A stretch of 48,283 nt of DNA from Chloroflexota bacterium (GTDB lineage Bacteria; Chloroflexota; Limnocylindria; Limnocylindrales; CSP1-4). Below, in pieces: positions 41,695 to 47,862 of this stretch. How positions within the stretch are numbered: position 1 is the stretch's first letter; every line of letters starts with the position of its first letter. The stretch lies in NCBI GenBank assembly GCA_025935925.1, contig JAICUI010000017.1, forward strand, positions 1 through 48,283, given 5' to 3'. A model generated the notes under the pieces. It searched no databases. It saw only the letters and a list, made by a program, of their open reading frames with translations, and was not told where the DNA came from. Made by a program: the position numbers and the translations under genes.

Positions 41695-41762
41695 CGAACC
41701 CGAGCCCAATCGCGACGCGCCGGCCCATCGGCCCGTCGTCCCACGGAGGAGCAACACACCCC

Positions 41763-42017
41763 ATGGCCGTTCGCATCCGCCTGACCCGTGTCGGCGCGAC
41801 CAAGCAGCCGAGCTACCGGCTCGTCGTCGCCGACAGCCGCAGCGCCCGCGACGGGCGCGCGATCGAAACGATCGGGCACTACAACCCGCGCACCGAACCC
41901 ATCGAGCTCGTCGTCGACGAGGAGAAGGCCAAGGCCTGGCTCGCCAAGGGCGCGCAGCCGTCCGACACCGTGCGCCGCCTGTTCAAGCAGGCCGGCGTCA
42001 CGCCGTCGGGCCGGTAG
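41763..42017 (+). CDS. rpsP: 30S ribosomal protein S16
   Basis: S16, 84 aa: [60 protein letters not shown], then [19 protein letters not shown]. Complete. GGAGGA sits 12 nt before the ATG. First gene of the S16-KhpA-RimM-TrmD-L19 cluster, found in this order in many bacteria. The 68-nt gap before it shows no clear promoter, so transcription may continue from ffh. Confidence 0.97.
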   Translation: MAVRIRLTRVGATKQPSYRLVVADSRSARDGRAIETIGHYNPRTEPIELVVDEEKAKAWLAKGAQPSDTVRRLFKQAGVTPSGR

Positions 42018-42022
42018 CCGCG

Positions 42023-42256
42023 ATGGCAGCCGCCGATCTCGTCGAGTACGTCGCGAAGTCCCTGGTCGACGATCCCGAGGCCGTCTCGGTCGAGGTGATC
42101 AACGGCGACGAGGGCACGATCATCGAGCTGCACGTGGCCGAGTCCGACATGGGCAAGGTCATCGGGCGCAACGGCAGCGTCGCCAAGGCGCTCCGCACGC
42201 TGCTCAAGGTGACGTCCGCCCGGTCGGGCGAGCCGGTCAGCCTCGAGATCGTCTAG
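42023..42256 (+). CDS. khpA: KH-domain RNA-binding protein KhpA
   Basis: 77 aa, a single type II KH domain: LVEYVAKSLVDDPEAVSVEV, then ELHVAESDMGKVIGRNGSVA with the GxxG loop (GRNG), and AKALRTLLKVTSARSGEPVS. The family (KhpA/YlqC) binds RNA, often as a dimer with KhpB/Jag. ATG 5 nt after the rpsP stop. The position between rpsP and rimM is standard. Confidence 0.95.
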   Translation: MAAADLVEYVAKSLVDDPEAVSVEVINGDEGTIIELHVAESDMGKVIGRNGSVAKALRTLLKVTSARSGEPVSLEIV

Positions 42257-42263
42257 GCCCGTC

Positions 42264-42923
42264 GTGCCGGGCAGCGCGCCGGCGCGGCTCACCGTCGGCC
42301 TCGTCCGCGGCCTCCGCGGGCTGCACGGCCATGTCCGCGTCGAGCTGCTCACCGATCGCCCCGAGGACCGGTTCGTCGTCGGGGCGCCGGTCTACGTCGA
42401 GGGGGACGAGCGACCGCTGACCCTCGCCGAGGCCTCGCCCGTCGCCGACGGCCCCGGCTGGTGGCTCCGCTTCCGCGAGGTGCGGGACCGGACGGCCGCG
42501 GACGCGCTCCGCGACCGGTACCTCGAGATCGAGGCGCCAGCGGAGCCGCGCGAACCGGGCCGCTGGTTCTTCCATGAGCTCGAAGGGCTCGCGGTCCGGT
42601 CGACGGGGGGAGAGGACCTCGGCACCGTCGTCGAGATCTACCGCGCCGGCGGCGCGGAGGTGTTCGTCGTGCGCGGACCGCGTGGCGAGCTCGACGTGCC
42701 CGGCGTCGCGGGCATCGTCGCCGAGCTCGCACCCGAACGCGGCGAGCTCGTCGTGGACCTCGAGGCGCTCGACCTCGACGCGCGCCCGGTCGACGACGAG
42801 GACTACGTCCGGCCGCGTGACCGCCGGCCGAGGAAGCAGCCGCGCGGCCCGAAGGGACCCGCCCAGCCGCCGAAGGGGACCGGACCGATCCGCAAGCCGC
42901 GGGTCCCGCCCGCCACGCCCTGA
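42264..42923 (+). CDS. rimM: Ribosome maturation factor RimM
   Basis: 16S rRNA-processing factor that acts on the S19/head region of the 30S subunit. 219 aa: RimM N domain (LTVGLVRGLRGLHGHVRVEL, LTDRPEDRF), PRC-barrel domain (WFFHELEGLAVRSTGGEDLG, then GAEVFVVRGPRGELDVPGV), then a basic Pro/Lys/Arg tail of about 40 residues (PRDRRPRKQPRGPKGP) that is longer than in most RimM proteins and may bind rRNA. GTG start 7 nt after khpA. TGATG overlap with trmD. Confidence 0.94.
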   Translation: MPGSAPARLTVGLVRGLRGLHGHVRVELLTDRPEDRFVVGAPVYVEGDERPLTLAEASPVADGPGWWLRFREVRDRTAADALRDRYLEIEAPAEPREPGRWFFHELEGLAVRSTGGEDLGTVVEIYRAGGAEVFVVRGPRGELDVPGVAGIVAELAPERGELVVDLEALDLDARPVDDEDYVRPRDRRPRKQPRGPKGPAQPPKGTGPIRKPRVPPATP

Positions 42924-43672
42924 TGCCGCTCGAGGTCGACGTCCTCACGCTGTTCCCGGCCATGGTCGAGGGTCCGCTCGGCGAAAGCATCCCCGCACGG
43001 ATCCAGGAGCGCGGGCTCGCGACCGTGCGCGTCCACGACCTGCGTCGCTGGGGCCTCGGCCGCCACCGGACCGTCGATGACTACACGTACGGCGGGGGAG
43101 CGGGGATGGTCCTCCGCGCCGACGTCGTCGCGGCCGCCCTGGCGGACGTCCGGCGGCCCGATACCACGGTCATCCTGCTCGACCCCGCGGGCTCGGTCTT
43201 CCGACAGGCGACCGCGCACGAGCTCGCGGGCCGGTCGCACCTCGTCTTCCTGTGCCCGCGCTACGAGGGCGTCGACGACAGGGTGCGGTCGATGGTCGAC
43301 CTCGAGCTCTCGATCGGCGACTACGTGCTGACCGGCGGCGAGCTCGCTGCGCTGGTCGTCCTCGACGCGGTGTTGCGGCTGCTCCCGGGCGCCATCGACG
43401 AGGCCTCCGTCGCCGAGGAATCGTTCGCGGCGGGACTCCTCGAGTACCCGCAGTACACGCGGCCGGCGGACCTCGACGGTGCCGCTGTCCCGCCGGTCCT
43501 CGTCTCCGGGCATCACGAGCAGGTGCGCAAGTGGCGGCTCCGCGAGTCGCTGCGCCGGACCGTCGATCGCCGGCCGGACCTCATCGAGGACCGCGCGCTG
43601 ACGAAGGAGGAGGCCCGGATGCTGGACGAGCTCCGCGGCGACGGCGGCGGGACCGACGAGGCGAGCGGCTAG
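42923..43672 (+). CDS. trmD: tRNA (guanine-37-N1)-methyltransferase
   Basis: Makes m1G37, which prevents +1 frameshifting. 249 aa, SPOUT trefoil-knot enzyme: [82 protein letters not shown] and [19 protein letters not shown], then [12 protein letters not shown]. Complete. Its TAG stop (43670-43672) overlaps, in a CTAG, an opposite-strand TAG that ends a GGDEF-domain remnant. Confidence 0.97.
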   Translation: MPLEVDVLTLFPAMVEGPLGESIPARIQERGLATVRVHDLRRWGLGRHRTVDDYTYGGGAGMVLRADVVAAALADVRRPDTTVILLDPAGSVFRQATAHELAGRSHLVFLCPRYEGVDDRVRSMVDLELSIGDYVLTGGELAALVVLDAVLRLLPGAIDEASVAEESFAAGLLEYPQYTRPADLDGAAVPPVLVSGHHEQVRKWRLRESLRRTVDRRPDLIEDRALTKEEARMLDELRGDGGGTDEASG

Positions 43673-43860
43673 GCGGCCGGCTGGCCGGCGTGCGCGCGTC
43701 GGCCTCGAGCCGTGGCGCGCTCGGTGACGGTGCGGTCGCGCCCCGCCTCCTTCGCCCGGGACAGGGCCGCATCGGCGCGAGCGACGGGGGTCGCCGCGGT
43801 GTCGTCCGGGCGCAGCGAGGCGACACCCGCCGAGAGGGTCTGCCCCGCGGCACCACCGAG
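43669..43860 (-). pseudogene. Remnant of a GGDEF-domain protein (C-terminal end only)
   Basis: Reading the minus strand from about 43860 to a TAG at 43669-43671 gives [20 protein letters not shown], then [20 protein letters not shown] and [18 protein letters not shown]. The run SAGVA...[15 protein letters not shown] is the characteristic end of a diguanylate cyclase (GGDEF) domain. The active-site GG(D/E)EF, the N terminus and any usual start codon are missing; upstream the sequence turns into the rplS promoter and leader. I read it as the 3' stump of a lost gene. Its stop overlaps the trmD stop. It occupies about half of the 353-nt trmD-rplS gap. Confidence 0.7.
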
Positions 43861-43924
43861 CGCGTTCGAGCGGGCCGCTCGCCCGGGTCGCGCGCCCGGG
43901 TCGCCCGCCGCGGGTCGCTCGTGC

Positions 43925-43930
43925 TATCCT
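43925..43930 (+). promoter_or_regulatory. Extended -10 promoter of rplS
   Basis: TGC-TATCCT, the same element as before rpsF. Start near 43937, leader about 90 nt. Confidence 0.55.
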
Positions 43931-43999
43931 CCGCGGCTGGCCGTGCCGCGTGTCGCCACGCCGTCCCGAGACCCGAGACCCCATCGCAGCCGCGGCTGC
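43931..43999 (+). promoter_or_regulatory. rplS leader with alternative pairings
   Basis: CCGCGGCTG (43931-43939) is fully complementary to CAGCCGCGG (43987-43995). The latter also lies within a 14-bp palindrome GCAGCCGCGGCTGC (43986-43999), so two folds compete. The first arm begins at or just before the predicted start site. A CCCGAGAC direct repeat lies between them. Possible regulatory leader. Confidence 0.35.
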
Positions 44000-44025
44000 C
44001 GACGACCCGACAAGGATCCTCACCC

Positions 44026-44370
44026 GTGAACGTGCTCAACGAGATCGTCCAGGACCAGCTCCGCACCGACCTGCCGGAGATCACGCCGGGCGACACCGTC
44101 AAGGTCTCCGCGAAGGTGGTCGAGGGCAACCGCGAGCGCATCCAGGTCTTCGAGGGCCTCGTCATGCGGATGCGCAACAGCGGGATCGCGTCGATGATCA
44201 CCGTCCGCCGCATCGCCTCGGGCGTCGGCGTCGAGCGCACCTTCAAGCTGCACAGCCCGCGGATCGAGAAGATCGAGGTCATCCGCCACGGTCAGGTGCG
44301 CCGCGCGAAGCTGTACTTCCTGCGCAACCGCGTCGGCAAGGCCGCGACCACGCTCCGCGAGCGCCGCTGA
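44026..44370 (+). CDS. rplS: 50S ribosomal protein L19
   Basis: L19, 114 aa, at the subunit interface: [80 protein letters not shown] and [20 protein letters not shown]. Complete. GTG at 44026 with AAGGA 9 nt upstream. Separated from trmD by the GGDEF remnant and served by its own promoter. Confidence 0.97.
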   Translation: MNVLNEIVQDQLRTDLPEITPGDTVKVSAKVVEGNRERIQVFEGLVMRMRNSGIASMITVRRIASGVGVERTFKLHSPRIEKIEVIRHGQVRRAKLYFLRNRVGKAATTLRERR

Positions 44371-44377
44371 CCCCGGC

Positions 44378-44393
44378 GCCGCGCAATCGCGGC
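44378..44393 (+). terminator. Possible terminator hairpin after rplS
   Basis: GCCGCG, loop CAAT, CGCGGC, 8 nt after the rplS stop. The stem is perfect but there is no T-run, so it may be only partly effective. Confidence 0.4.
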
Positions 44394-44430
44394 AGCGCCC
44401 AAGGCCGCGGCTCGCGAGGCGGTGTGACGA

Positions 44431-44447
44431 CGGAGCGCGCAGCTCCG
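44431..44447 (-). terminator. Possible terminator hairpin after phzF
   Basis: CGGAGC, loop of 5 nt, GCTCCG, located 9 nt past the phzF stop in its direction of transcription. No T-run. Confidence 0.35.
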
Positions 44448-44455
44448 CCGGCGAG

Positions 44456-45286
44456 CTAGAGGTCGACGGTCCCTCGCACGAGGGTGACGCTCCGGCCCCC
44501 GGTCCAGACCGTGCCGTCGGCGTCCTGCGTGATCTGCGCGAGCCCGGCCCGGCCGATCGCGGTGCCCTGCGATGCGGTGTACGGCGCCGACACGCGGCCC
44601 GTGCGGATCAGCCACTGGGCCACGGAGGCGTTGAGGCTTCCGGTGACCGGGTCCTCGACGGTCGCGCCGTGCTGCGGCCACACCGCGCGGAGCTCCAGCG
44701 CCACCGCCGATCCCGCCGGGTACGGCCCCACGATCCCGATGTCGAACGGCACGAGGCCGGGCCGGATCGCGAGGACCGCCTCTGCGCTCTCGAGCAGGAC
44801 CGCCGCCCAGCCGGGACCGTTGTCTGCCCACTCGGCGTCGACGATCGCTGCACGCTCGATGCCCAGGCCGGCGGCGATGCGTTGCAGGTCCCCCTCATCG
44901 ACCGGCCCGGACCGCAGGAGCCGCGGGGCCGCGAACGACAACGTGTCGCCCTTCCGCCGCACGTCGACCAGCCCGGTCCCGCACTCCTGGACGATCAGCG
45001 AGGGGTCGCGCGGCACGCCGCCCGCCTCGAGCCAGGCATGGCAGGTTCCGAGCGTCGGGTGGCCGGCAAACGGCAGCTCCGCCTCGGGATGGAAGATCCG
45101 GACGCAGTAGTCGGCCCCGGTCGTCGTCGGCGGCACGACGAACGTCGTCTCTGAGAGATTGGTCCAGCGCGCGAAGCGCTGCATCGCCTCGGTCGAGAGG
45201 CCCTTGCCGTCCAGGACGACCGCGAGCGGGTTGCCGAGCCCCGGCTCGGAGGTGAAGACGTCGACCTGGGCGAACGGACGGTCCAT
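44456..45286 (-). CDS. PhzF family isomerase/epimerase-like protein
   Basis: 276 aa of the PhzF/YddE family (diaminopimelate-epimerase fold); members isomerise small hydroxyaromatic or amino acids and most have no known substrate. Visible motifs: FAQVDVFTSEPGLGNPLAVV, NLSETTFVVPP with the catalytic Glu, FHPEAELPFAGHPTLGTCHA and VEDPVTGSLNASVAQWLIR. Two similar halves are present. ATG at 45286 lacks a typical ribosome binding site; CAGACT ends 7 nt upstream, on the minus strand (leaderless-type). Divergent from rnhB across 38 nt; its link to the ribosomal genes around it looks incidental. Confidence 0.88.
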   Translation of the reverse strand: MDRPFAQVDVFTSEPGLGNPLAVVLDGKGLSTEAMQRFARWTNLSETTFVVPPTTTGADYCVRIFHPEAELPFAGHPTLGTCHAWLEAGGVPRDPSLIVQECGTGLVDVRRKGDTLSFAAPRLLRSGPVDEGDLQRIAAGLGIERAAIVDAEWADNGPGWAAVLLESAEAVLAIRPGLVPFDIGIVGPYPAGSAVALELRAVWPQHGATVEDPVTGSLNASVAQWLIRTGRVSAPYTASQGTAIGRAGLAQITQDADGTVWTGGRSVTLVRGTVDL

Positions 45287-45293
45287 GTCCCCG

Positions 45294-45299
45294 AGTCTG
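45294..45299 (-). promoter_or_regulatory. Extended -10 element of phzF, leaderless-type
   Basis: Minus strand TGG-CAGACT, 7 nt before the phzF ATG. It lies 11 bp from the rnhB element on the other strand. Confidence 0.4.
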
Positions 45300-45310
45300 C
45301 CACGACGCGC

Positions 45311-45316
45311 TAGGCT
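45311..45316 (+). promoter_or_regulatory. -10 element of rnhB, leaderless-type
   Basis: TAGGCT, 8 nt before the rnhB ATG. The intervening AGGG could instead act as a ribosome binding site if transcription began upstream. Confidence 0.4.
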
Positions 45317-45324
45317 AGGGACCG

Positions 45325-46071
45325 ATGACCGTCACCGTCCCGACGCTCCGCTGGGAACGCCCGCTGTGGCGCGATGGCGCGACCCGGATCGTCGGCGTCG
45401 ACGAGGTCGGCGTGGCCCCCACGAGCGGCGCCGTCGTGGCGGCGGCCGTGATCATGCCCCCGAACTGCCACCGGATCCCGGGCGTCCGCGACTCCAAGAC
45501 GCTCTCCGCGGCGCAGCGCGAGAAGCTCGTCCCGATCATCCGCCGCCGCGCGGTCGCCATCGGGGTGGGGGCGGCATCGGTGGCCGACATCGACCGGCTC
45601 AACATCTACCACGCGACCCACCTCGCGATGCGGCGAGCGATCGCCCGCCTCGGCGGCCACGACCACGTCCTCGTCGACGGACTGCGCATCGCCGACTTCG
45701 AGCAGCAGGTCGGCCCGTACACGGCGATCGTCGACGGCGACGCCCGCGTCTACTCCATCGCCTGTGCGTCCGTGATCGCGAAGACGGTTCGCGACCGGAT
45801 GATGACGCAGCTCGCCGCGCGCTACCCGCAGTACGGCTGGGAGCGCAACAGCGGCTATGCCACACGGGAGCATCGGGCCGCGATCCGCGAGTTCGGCCTG
45901 ACGCCCCACCATCGCGCCGGCTGGCAGGCGATCCAGGTGCTGCTGGCGGGCGACCAGCTCGGGATGTTCGACGAGCCCTCCGATGCGCTCGTCGAGCCGG
46001 AGCTGCCGGAGACCCTCGACGTCGAAGCCTTCGACGGTGTCGGCCTGGAGGTCGTCGCCGCCCCCGCGTGA
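45325..46071 (+). CDS. rnhB: Ribonuclease HII with a non-canonical GRG loop
   Basis: Removes ribonucleotides misincorporated in DNA and RNA primers. 248 aa: TRIVGVDEVGVAPTSGAVVA carries D26-E27; DSKTLSAAQREKL; VLVDGLRIADF with D118; YSIACASVIAKTVRDRM with D157; then YGWERNSGYATREHRAAIRE and GLTPHHRAGW. All four acidic catalytic residues are present, but the usual DEAGRG is DEVGVA (residues 26-31): the GRG loop that reads the RNA-DNA junction is changed to GVA. About 35 C-terminal residues (acidic, Glu/Val-rich) are extra. The family call is firm; the junction specificity is uncertain. Confidence 0.92.
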   Translation: MTVTVPTLRWERPLWRDGATRIVGVDEVGVAPTSGAVVAAAVIMPPNCHRIPGVRDSKTLSAAQREKLVPIIRRRAVAIGVGAASVADIDRLNIYHATHLAMRRAIARLGGHDHVLVDGLRIADFEQQVGPYTAIVDGDARVYSIACASVIAKTVRDRMMTQLAARYPQYGWERNSGYATREHRAAIREFGLTPHHRAGWQAIQVLLAGDQLGMFDEPSDALVEPELPETLDVEAFDGVGLEVVAAPA

Positions 46072-46113
46072 GATCGCCCGCGCCGGGTGGTTCCCCCGCC
46101 CGTCCCCGCGGCG

Positions 46114-46119
46114 CACAAT
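46114..46119 (+). promoter_or_regulatory. -10 promoter of the DUF1269 gene
   Basis: CACAAT, with a leader of about 45 nt that ends in GGGAGG 10 nt before the ATG at 46171. Confidence 0.4.
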
Positions 46120-46170
46120 GGCAGCCCGCGCCACCAAGGTGTGGGGCTCTGTTTGGGAGGACCCTTGCCG

Positions 46171-46713
46171 ATGGCTGAGCCGAAGCGCACCCGCCTGTAT
46201 TTCTTCGGCTTCGCCGAGGAGATGGTCGCGCACACCGTCCTCGAGGTGATCAAGGACGGGATCTCGAAGAAGGAGATCGTCGTCGAGGACTGGGCCCTGG
46301 TGCACAAGGCGCCGGGCGGCAAGCTGACGATCACCAACGACAAGAAGAAGGACCCGGGCGCAGCACGCGGCGGCCTGTTCGGCGGCGCGGCGGGCCTCGT
46401 GCTCGCGACGCTGTCGGGGCCGGTGGGCCTCGGCGCCGTTGCCGGCGGGGCCGCGATCGGCGCCGCGACGGCCGCGATCAAGGACAGCGGCTTCAAGAAC
46501 GACGACATCCAGACGGTCTCGACATTCATGGCCGACGGCCGCACGGGGATCATGCTGGGAACGCCGCTCGCGGACGCACCGCAGTTCGACGCGTTCGTCG
46601 CCGAGCACCCGGAGTTCGATGCGTCCGACCGCAAGCATCAGGTCGACATCGTCCCCGGCCGCGACTTCGATCGTGCGGTCGAGGAGTACGCCCGCAAGGA
46701 GTCGGGCGAGTAG
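46171..46713 (+). CDS. DUF1269-like protein with a glycine-zipper membrane segment
   Basis: 180 aa. Residues 1-65 form a mixed domain (TRLYFFGFAEEMVAHTVLEV, then EIVVEDWALVHKAPGGKLTI). About 70-110 is a Gly/Ala-rich hydrophobic hairpin (GLFGGAAGLVLATLSGPVGL, GAVAGGAAIGAATAAIKDSG). The last 70 residues are mixed and charged. This is the DUF1269 layout, a family with no settled function, often seen in stress or storage contexts. It has its own promoter and a good terminator. Its place between rnhB and yraN, which are often close neighbours, suggests it was inserted there. Confidence 0.75.
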   Translation: MAEPKRTRLYFFGFAEEMVAHTVLEVIKDGISKKEIVVEDWALVHKAPGGKLTITNDKKKDPGAARGGLFGGAAGLVLATLSGPVGLGAVAGGAAIGAATAAIKDSGFKNDDIQTVSTFMADGRTGIMLGTPLADAPQFDAFVAEHPEFDASDRKHQVDIVPGRDFDRAVEEYARKESGE

Positions 46714-46734
46714 CCGCGAGGCATGGTCGCGGCT
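46712..46734 (+). terminator. Rho-independent-like terminator after the DUF1269 gene
   Basis: AGCCGCGA, loop of 7 nt, TCGCGGCT, then TT and CCC: a perfect 8-bp stem that begins in the stop codon of the gene. Confidence 0.55.
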
Positions 46735-46775
46735 TTCCCGCGTCTCTCGCCAGCCAGTCAAAGCAGGAGTCGTAG

Positions 46776-46925
46776 TCAGCGCCTGACGCACGGGTAGTCC
46801 CACCACGACTGCCTGTCACCAGCAAAGCGCGGATCACTGCACGACGCCCGGATCGTCGAGTCGTACGTTGACTGGATGACGATTTCCAGCCCGTCGTACA
46901 TACCTGCGTAGCGTGCTGATGACAT
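46776..46925 (-). CDS. Possible small protein, 49 aa (doubtful)
   Basis: An open frame from ATG 46925 (or GTG 46928) to TGA at 46776-46778 reads MSSARYAGMYDGLEIVIQS, TYDSTIRASCSDPRFAGDRQ, SWWDYPCVRR. The amino acid make-up (Tyr, Trp, Cys, few Arg/Ala runs) looks more protein-like than the usual false frames in G+C-rich DNA. I do not recognise it, however. No ribosome binding site or promoter is visible, and codon third positions are only about 73% G/C. It could be a fragment of a larger lost gene. Confidence 0.25.
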   Translation of the reverse strand: MSSARYAGMYDGLEIVIQSTYDSTIRASCSDPRFAGDRQSWWDYPCVRR

Positions 46926-47064
46926 CACGCTCGGGGACCCGGGCGTTGCTGCACTTGGTGATCACACTTCTCTCCCAGCGAGTCAACGGTTGCACGGCGC
47001 CATGAACCTCGCGCCCAGCGACGCATCTGTGCGCTGGATCGCCCAGTCCACGCGAGATTCGGTC

Positions 47065-47113
47065 CGCCCAGCGAGAGAATCGTGCTGCCAATGCACCGTT
47101 GGCTCGCTGGGCG
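47065..47113. repeat. 11-bp inverted repeat with a 27-nt spacer
   Basis: CGCCCAGCGAG (47065-47075) and CTCGCTGGGCG (47103-47113) are perfect reverse complements; CCAA/TTGG (47088-47091 / 47099-47102) can extend the fold inside. This is the strongest structure in the unexplained interval. Confidence 0.55.
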
Positions 47114-47202
47114 AGAAAGGCGGCGCTCCCCGGCACCGAACGACCTGTCGCCCGCGTCCGTGCAGCACCAGGCTCGACTCGAGCTGACATGTCGAACCTG
47201 GC

Positions 47203-47220
47203 GATAAGCCCCGGATAAGC
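47203..47220. repeat. Direct repeat GATAAGC x2, 11-bp period
   Basis: Two identical GATAAGC copies start 11 bp apart, one helical turn, and end 22 nt before the yraN ATG. Candidate protein-binding site for yraN control; no regulator is known. Confidence 0.3.
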
Positions 47221-47242
47221 ATCGGACGCCACAGTCACGCCG

Positions 47243-47644
47243 ATGACGCGGCAGACCTCGACACCTGCGCAGCTCGCCGGGGACGAGGCGGAGTCGCTGA
47301 TCGCGGCACGCCTCGCTGCAGCGGGCTGGACGATCCTGGGCCGGAACGTGCGGCTGGGCCGGGATGAGCTGGACATCGTTGCCATCGACCCCGGCCCGCC
47401 ACGGTGGCTGGTGGTGATCGAGGTGCGCCGCCGCGGTCGGCGGGACTTCGGCCTGGCCGAGGAGACGCTCGACTACCGCAAGCGCAAGGCGCTGCGTCGT
47501 GCCGTGGCGGCGCTTCGCGACGGAGGGCAGCTCCCGGACGGGACCCCGCTGCCGCCGCTGCCCCTGCGCGTGGACCTCGTTGCCGTCGACCTCGACGCTG
47601 CGGGCGGCCTCAGCGTCCGCCACCATCGCGCGATCCGCCCGTGA
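47243..47644 (+). CDS. yraN: UPF0102 (YraN) nuclease-fold protein
   Basis: 133 aa, restriction-endonuclease-like fold. [60 protein letters not shown] and [20 protein letters not shown] carry the family's conserved D-(I)(V)-E-V-R pattern (usual GEIDIVA reads DELDIVA, and EVK reads EVR). Some members are thought to process DNA, but no clear role is established. ATG with no good ribosome binding site. It is often beside rnhB, from which it is here separated by 1.2 kb. Confidence 0.88.
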   Translation: MTRQTSTPAQLAGDEAESLIAARLAAAGWTILGRNVRLGRDELDIVAIDPGPPRWLVVIEVRRRGRRDFGLAEETLDYRKRKALRRAVAALRDGGQLPDGTPLPPLPLRVDLVAVDLDAAGGLSVRHHRAIRP

Positions 47645-47676
47645 TCACCACCGGAGGTCCCGATCGGGGCCTGTGC

Positions 47677-47682
47677 TACACT
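47677..47682 (+). promoter_or_regulatory. Extended -10 promoter of rpsB
   Basis: TGC-TACACT, 32 nt after the yraN stop. Start near 47689, so the rpsB leader is about 170 nt long. Confidence 0.6.
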
Positions 47683-47686
47683 CCCG

Positions 47687-47742
47687 GCCGCCGCGGACCA
47701 CCCGCGGCGGCTGTACGAATCGCCCGCGCCGGGAGACCGGCG
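47687..47742 (+). promoter_or_regulatory. Structured 5' end of the rpsB leader
   Basis: Two stable hairpins: GCCGCCGCGG, loop ACCAC, CCGCGGCGGC (47687-47711, 10 bp, at or next to +1) and CGCCGG, loop GAGA, CCGGCG (47727-47742, GNRA tetraloop). The rest of the leader up to 47862 shows no further strong stem that I can pick out. A leader of this length and position could bind S2 for feedback control; that is inference. Confidence 0.4.
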
Positions 47743-47862
47743 ACGGAGCCCACACGCGGATCACCAGTCCGATCGGGACGGTGCCCATGGCCGGCCGTTC
47801 AGCGCCGGACCCACGGCCCCCGACGGGGATCCGCGGAGGACACAACCGCAGGAGGACCTCGC

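Larger units (their letters stand above)
46737..47242. other. Lower-G+C interval without a clear gene, rich in hairpins and short repeats
   Basis: About 500 nt whose G+C falls clearly below the rest (32 of 60 bases in 46861-46920). I find no tRNA, tmRNA, RNase P, SRP RNA or transposase. Contents: hairpins at 46910-46931, 47015-47037 and 47065-47113; CCCAGC-type motifs at 46974, 47014, 47042 and 47067 plus an inverted copy at 47106; the inverted repeat GCTCGA-c-TCGAGC (47172-47184), the palindrome GACATGTC (47186-47193), and two GATAAGC copies 11 bp apart (47203-47220). One possible small frame on the minus strand (46776-46925) is listed separately. It may be an inserted element, a non-coding RNA or gene debris. 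Confidence 0.5.

Noticed and set aside
43712..44029. 105-codon plus-strand frame in the trmD-rplS gap
   Set aside because: Its product is Arg/Pro-rich and matches nothing. The same DNA read on the minus strand gives a clear GGDEF tail, and the right part is the rplS promoter and leader.
47065..47113. 11-bp inverted repeat as insertion sequence ends
   Set aside because: The arms are only 27 nt apart and no transposase fragment is present; no target duplication was seen.
46983..47222. 79-codon minus-strand and 65-codon plus-strand frames in the low-G+C interval
   Set aside because: They overlap each other across the hairpins, have no ribosome binding site, and the repeated 'SLG/SLAG' strings come from the DNA repeat GCTGGG.
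46737..47242. tmRNA, RNase P RNA or tRNA in the largest gene-free interval
   Set aside because: No tmRNA ends, no GAGGAAAGTC-like RNase P core, and no cloverleaf with TTCRANY was found by eye.
46834..47385. 183-codon minus-strand frame across the low-G+C interval and yraN
   Set aside because: Half of it is antisense to yraN, its start region is Ser/Arg-rich nonsense, and no conserved motif appears.
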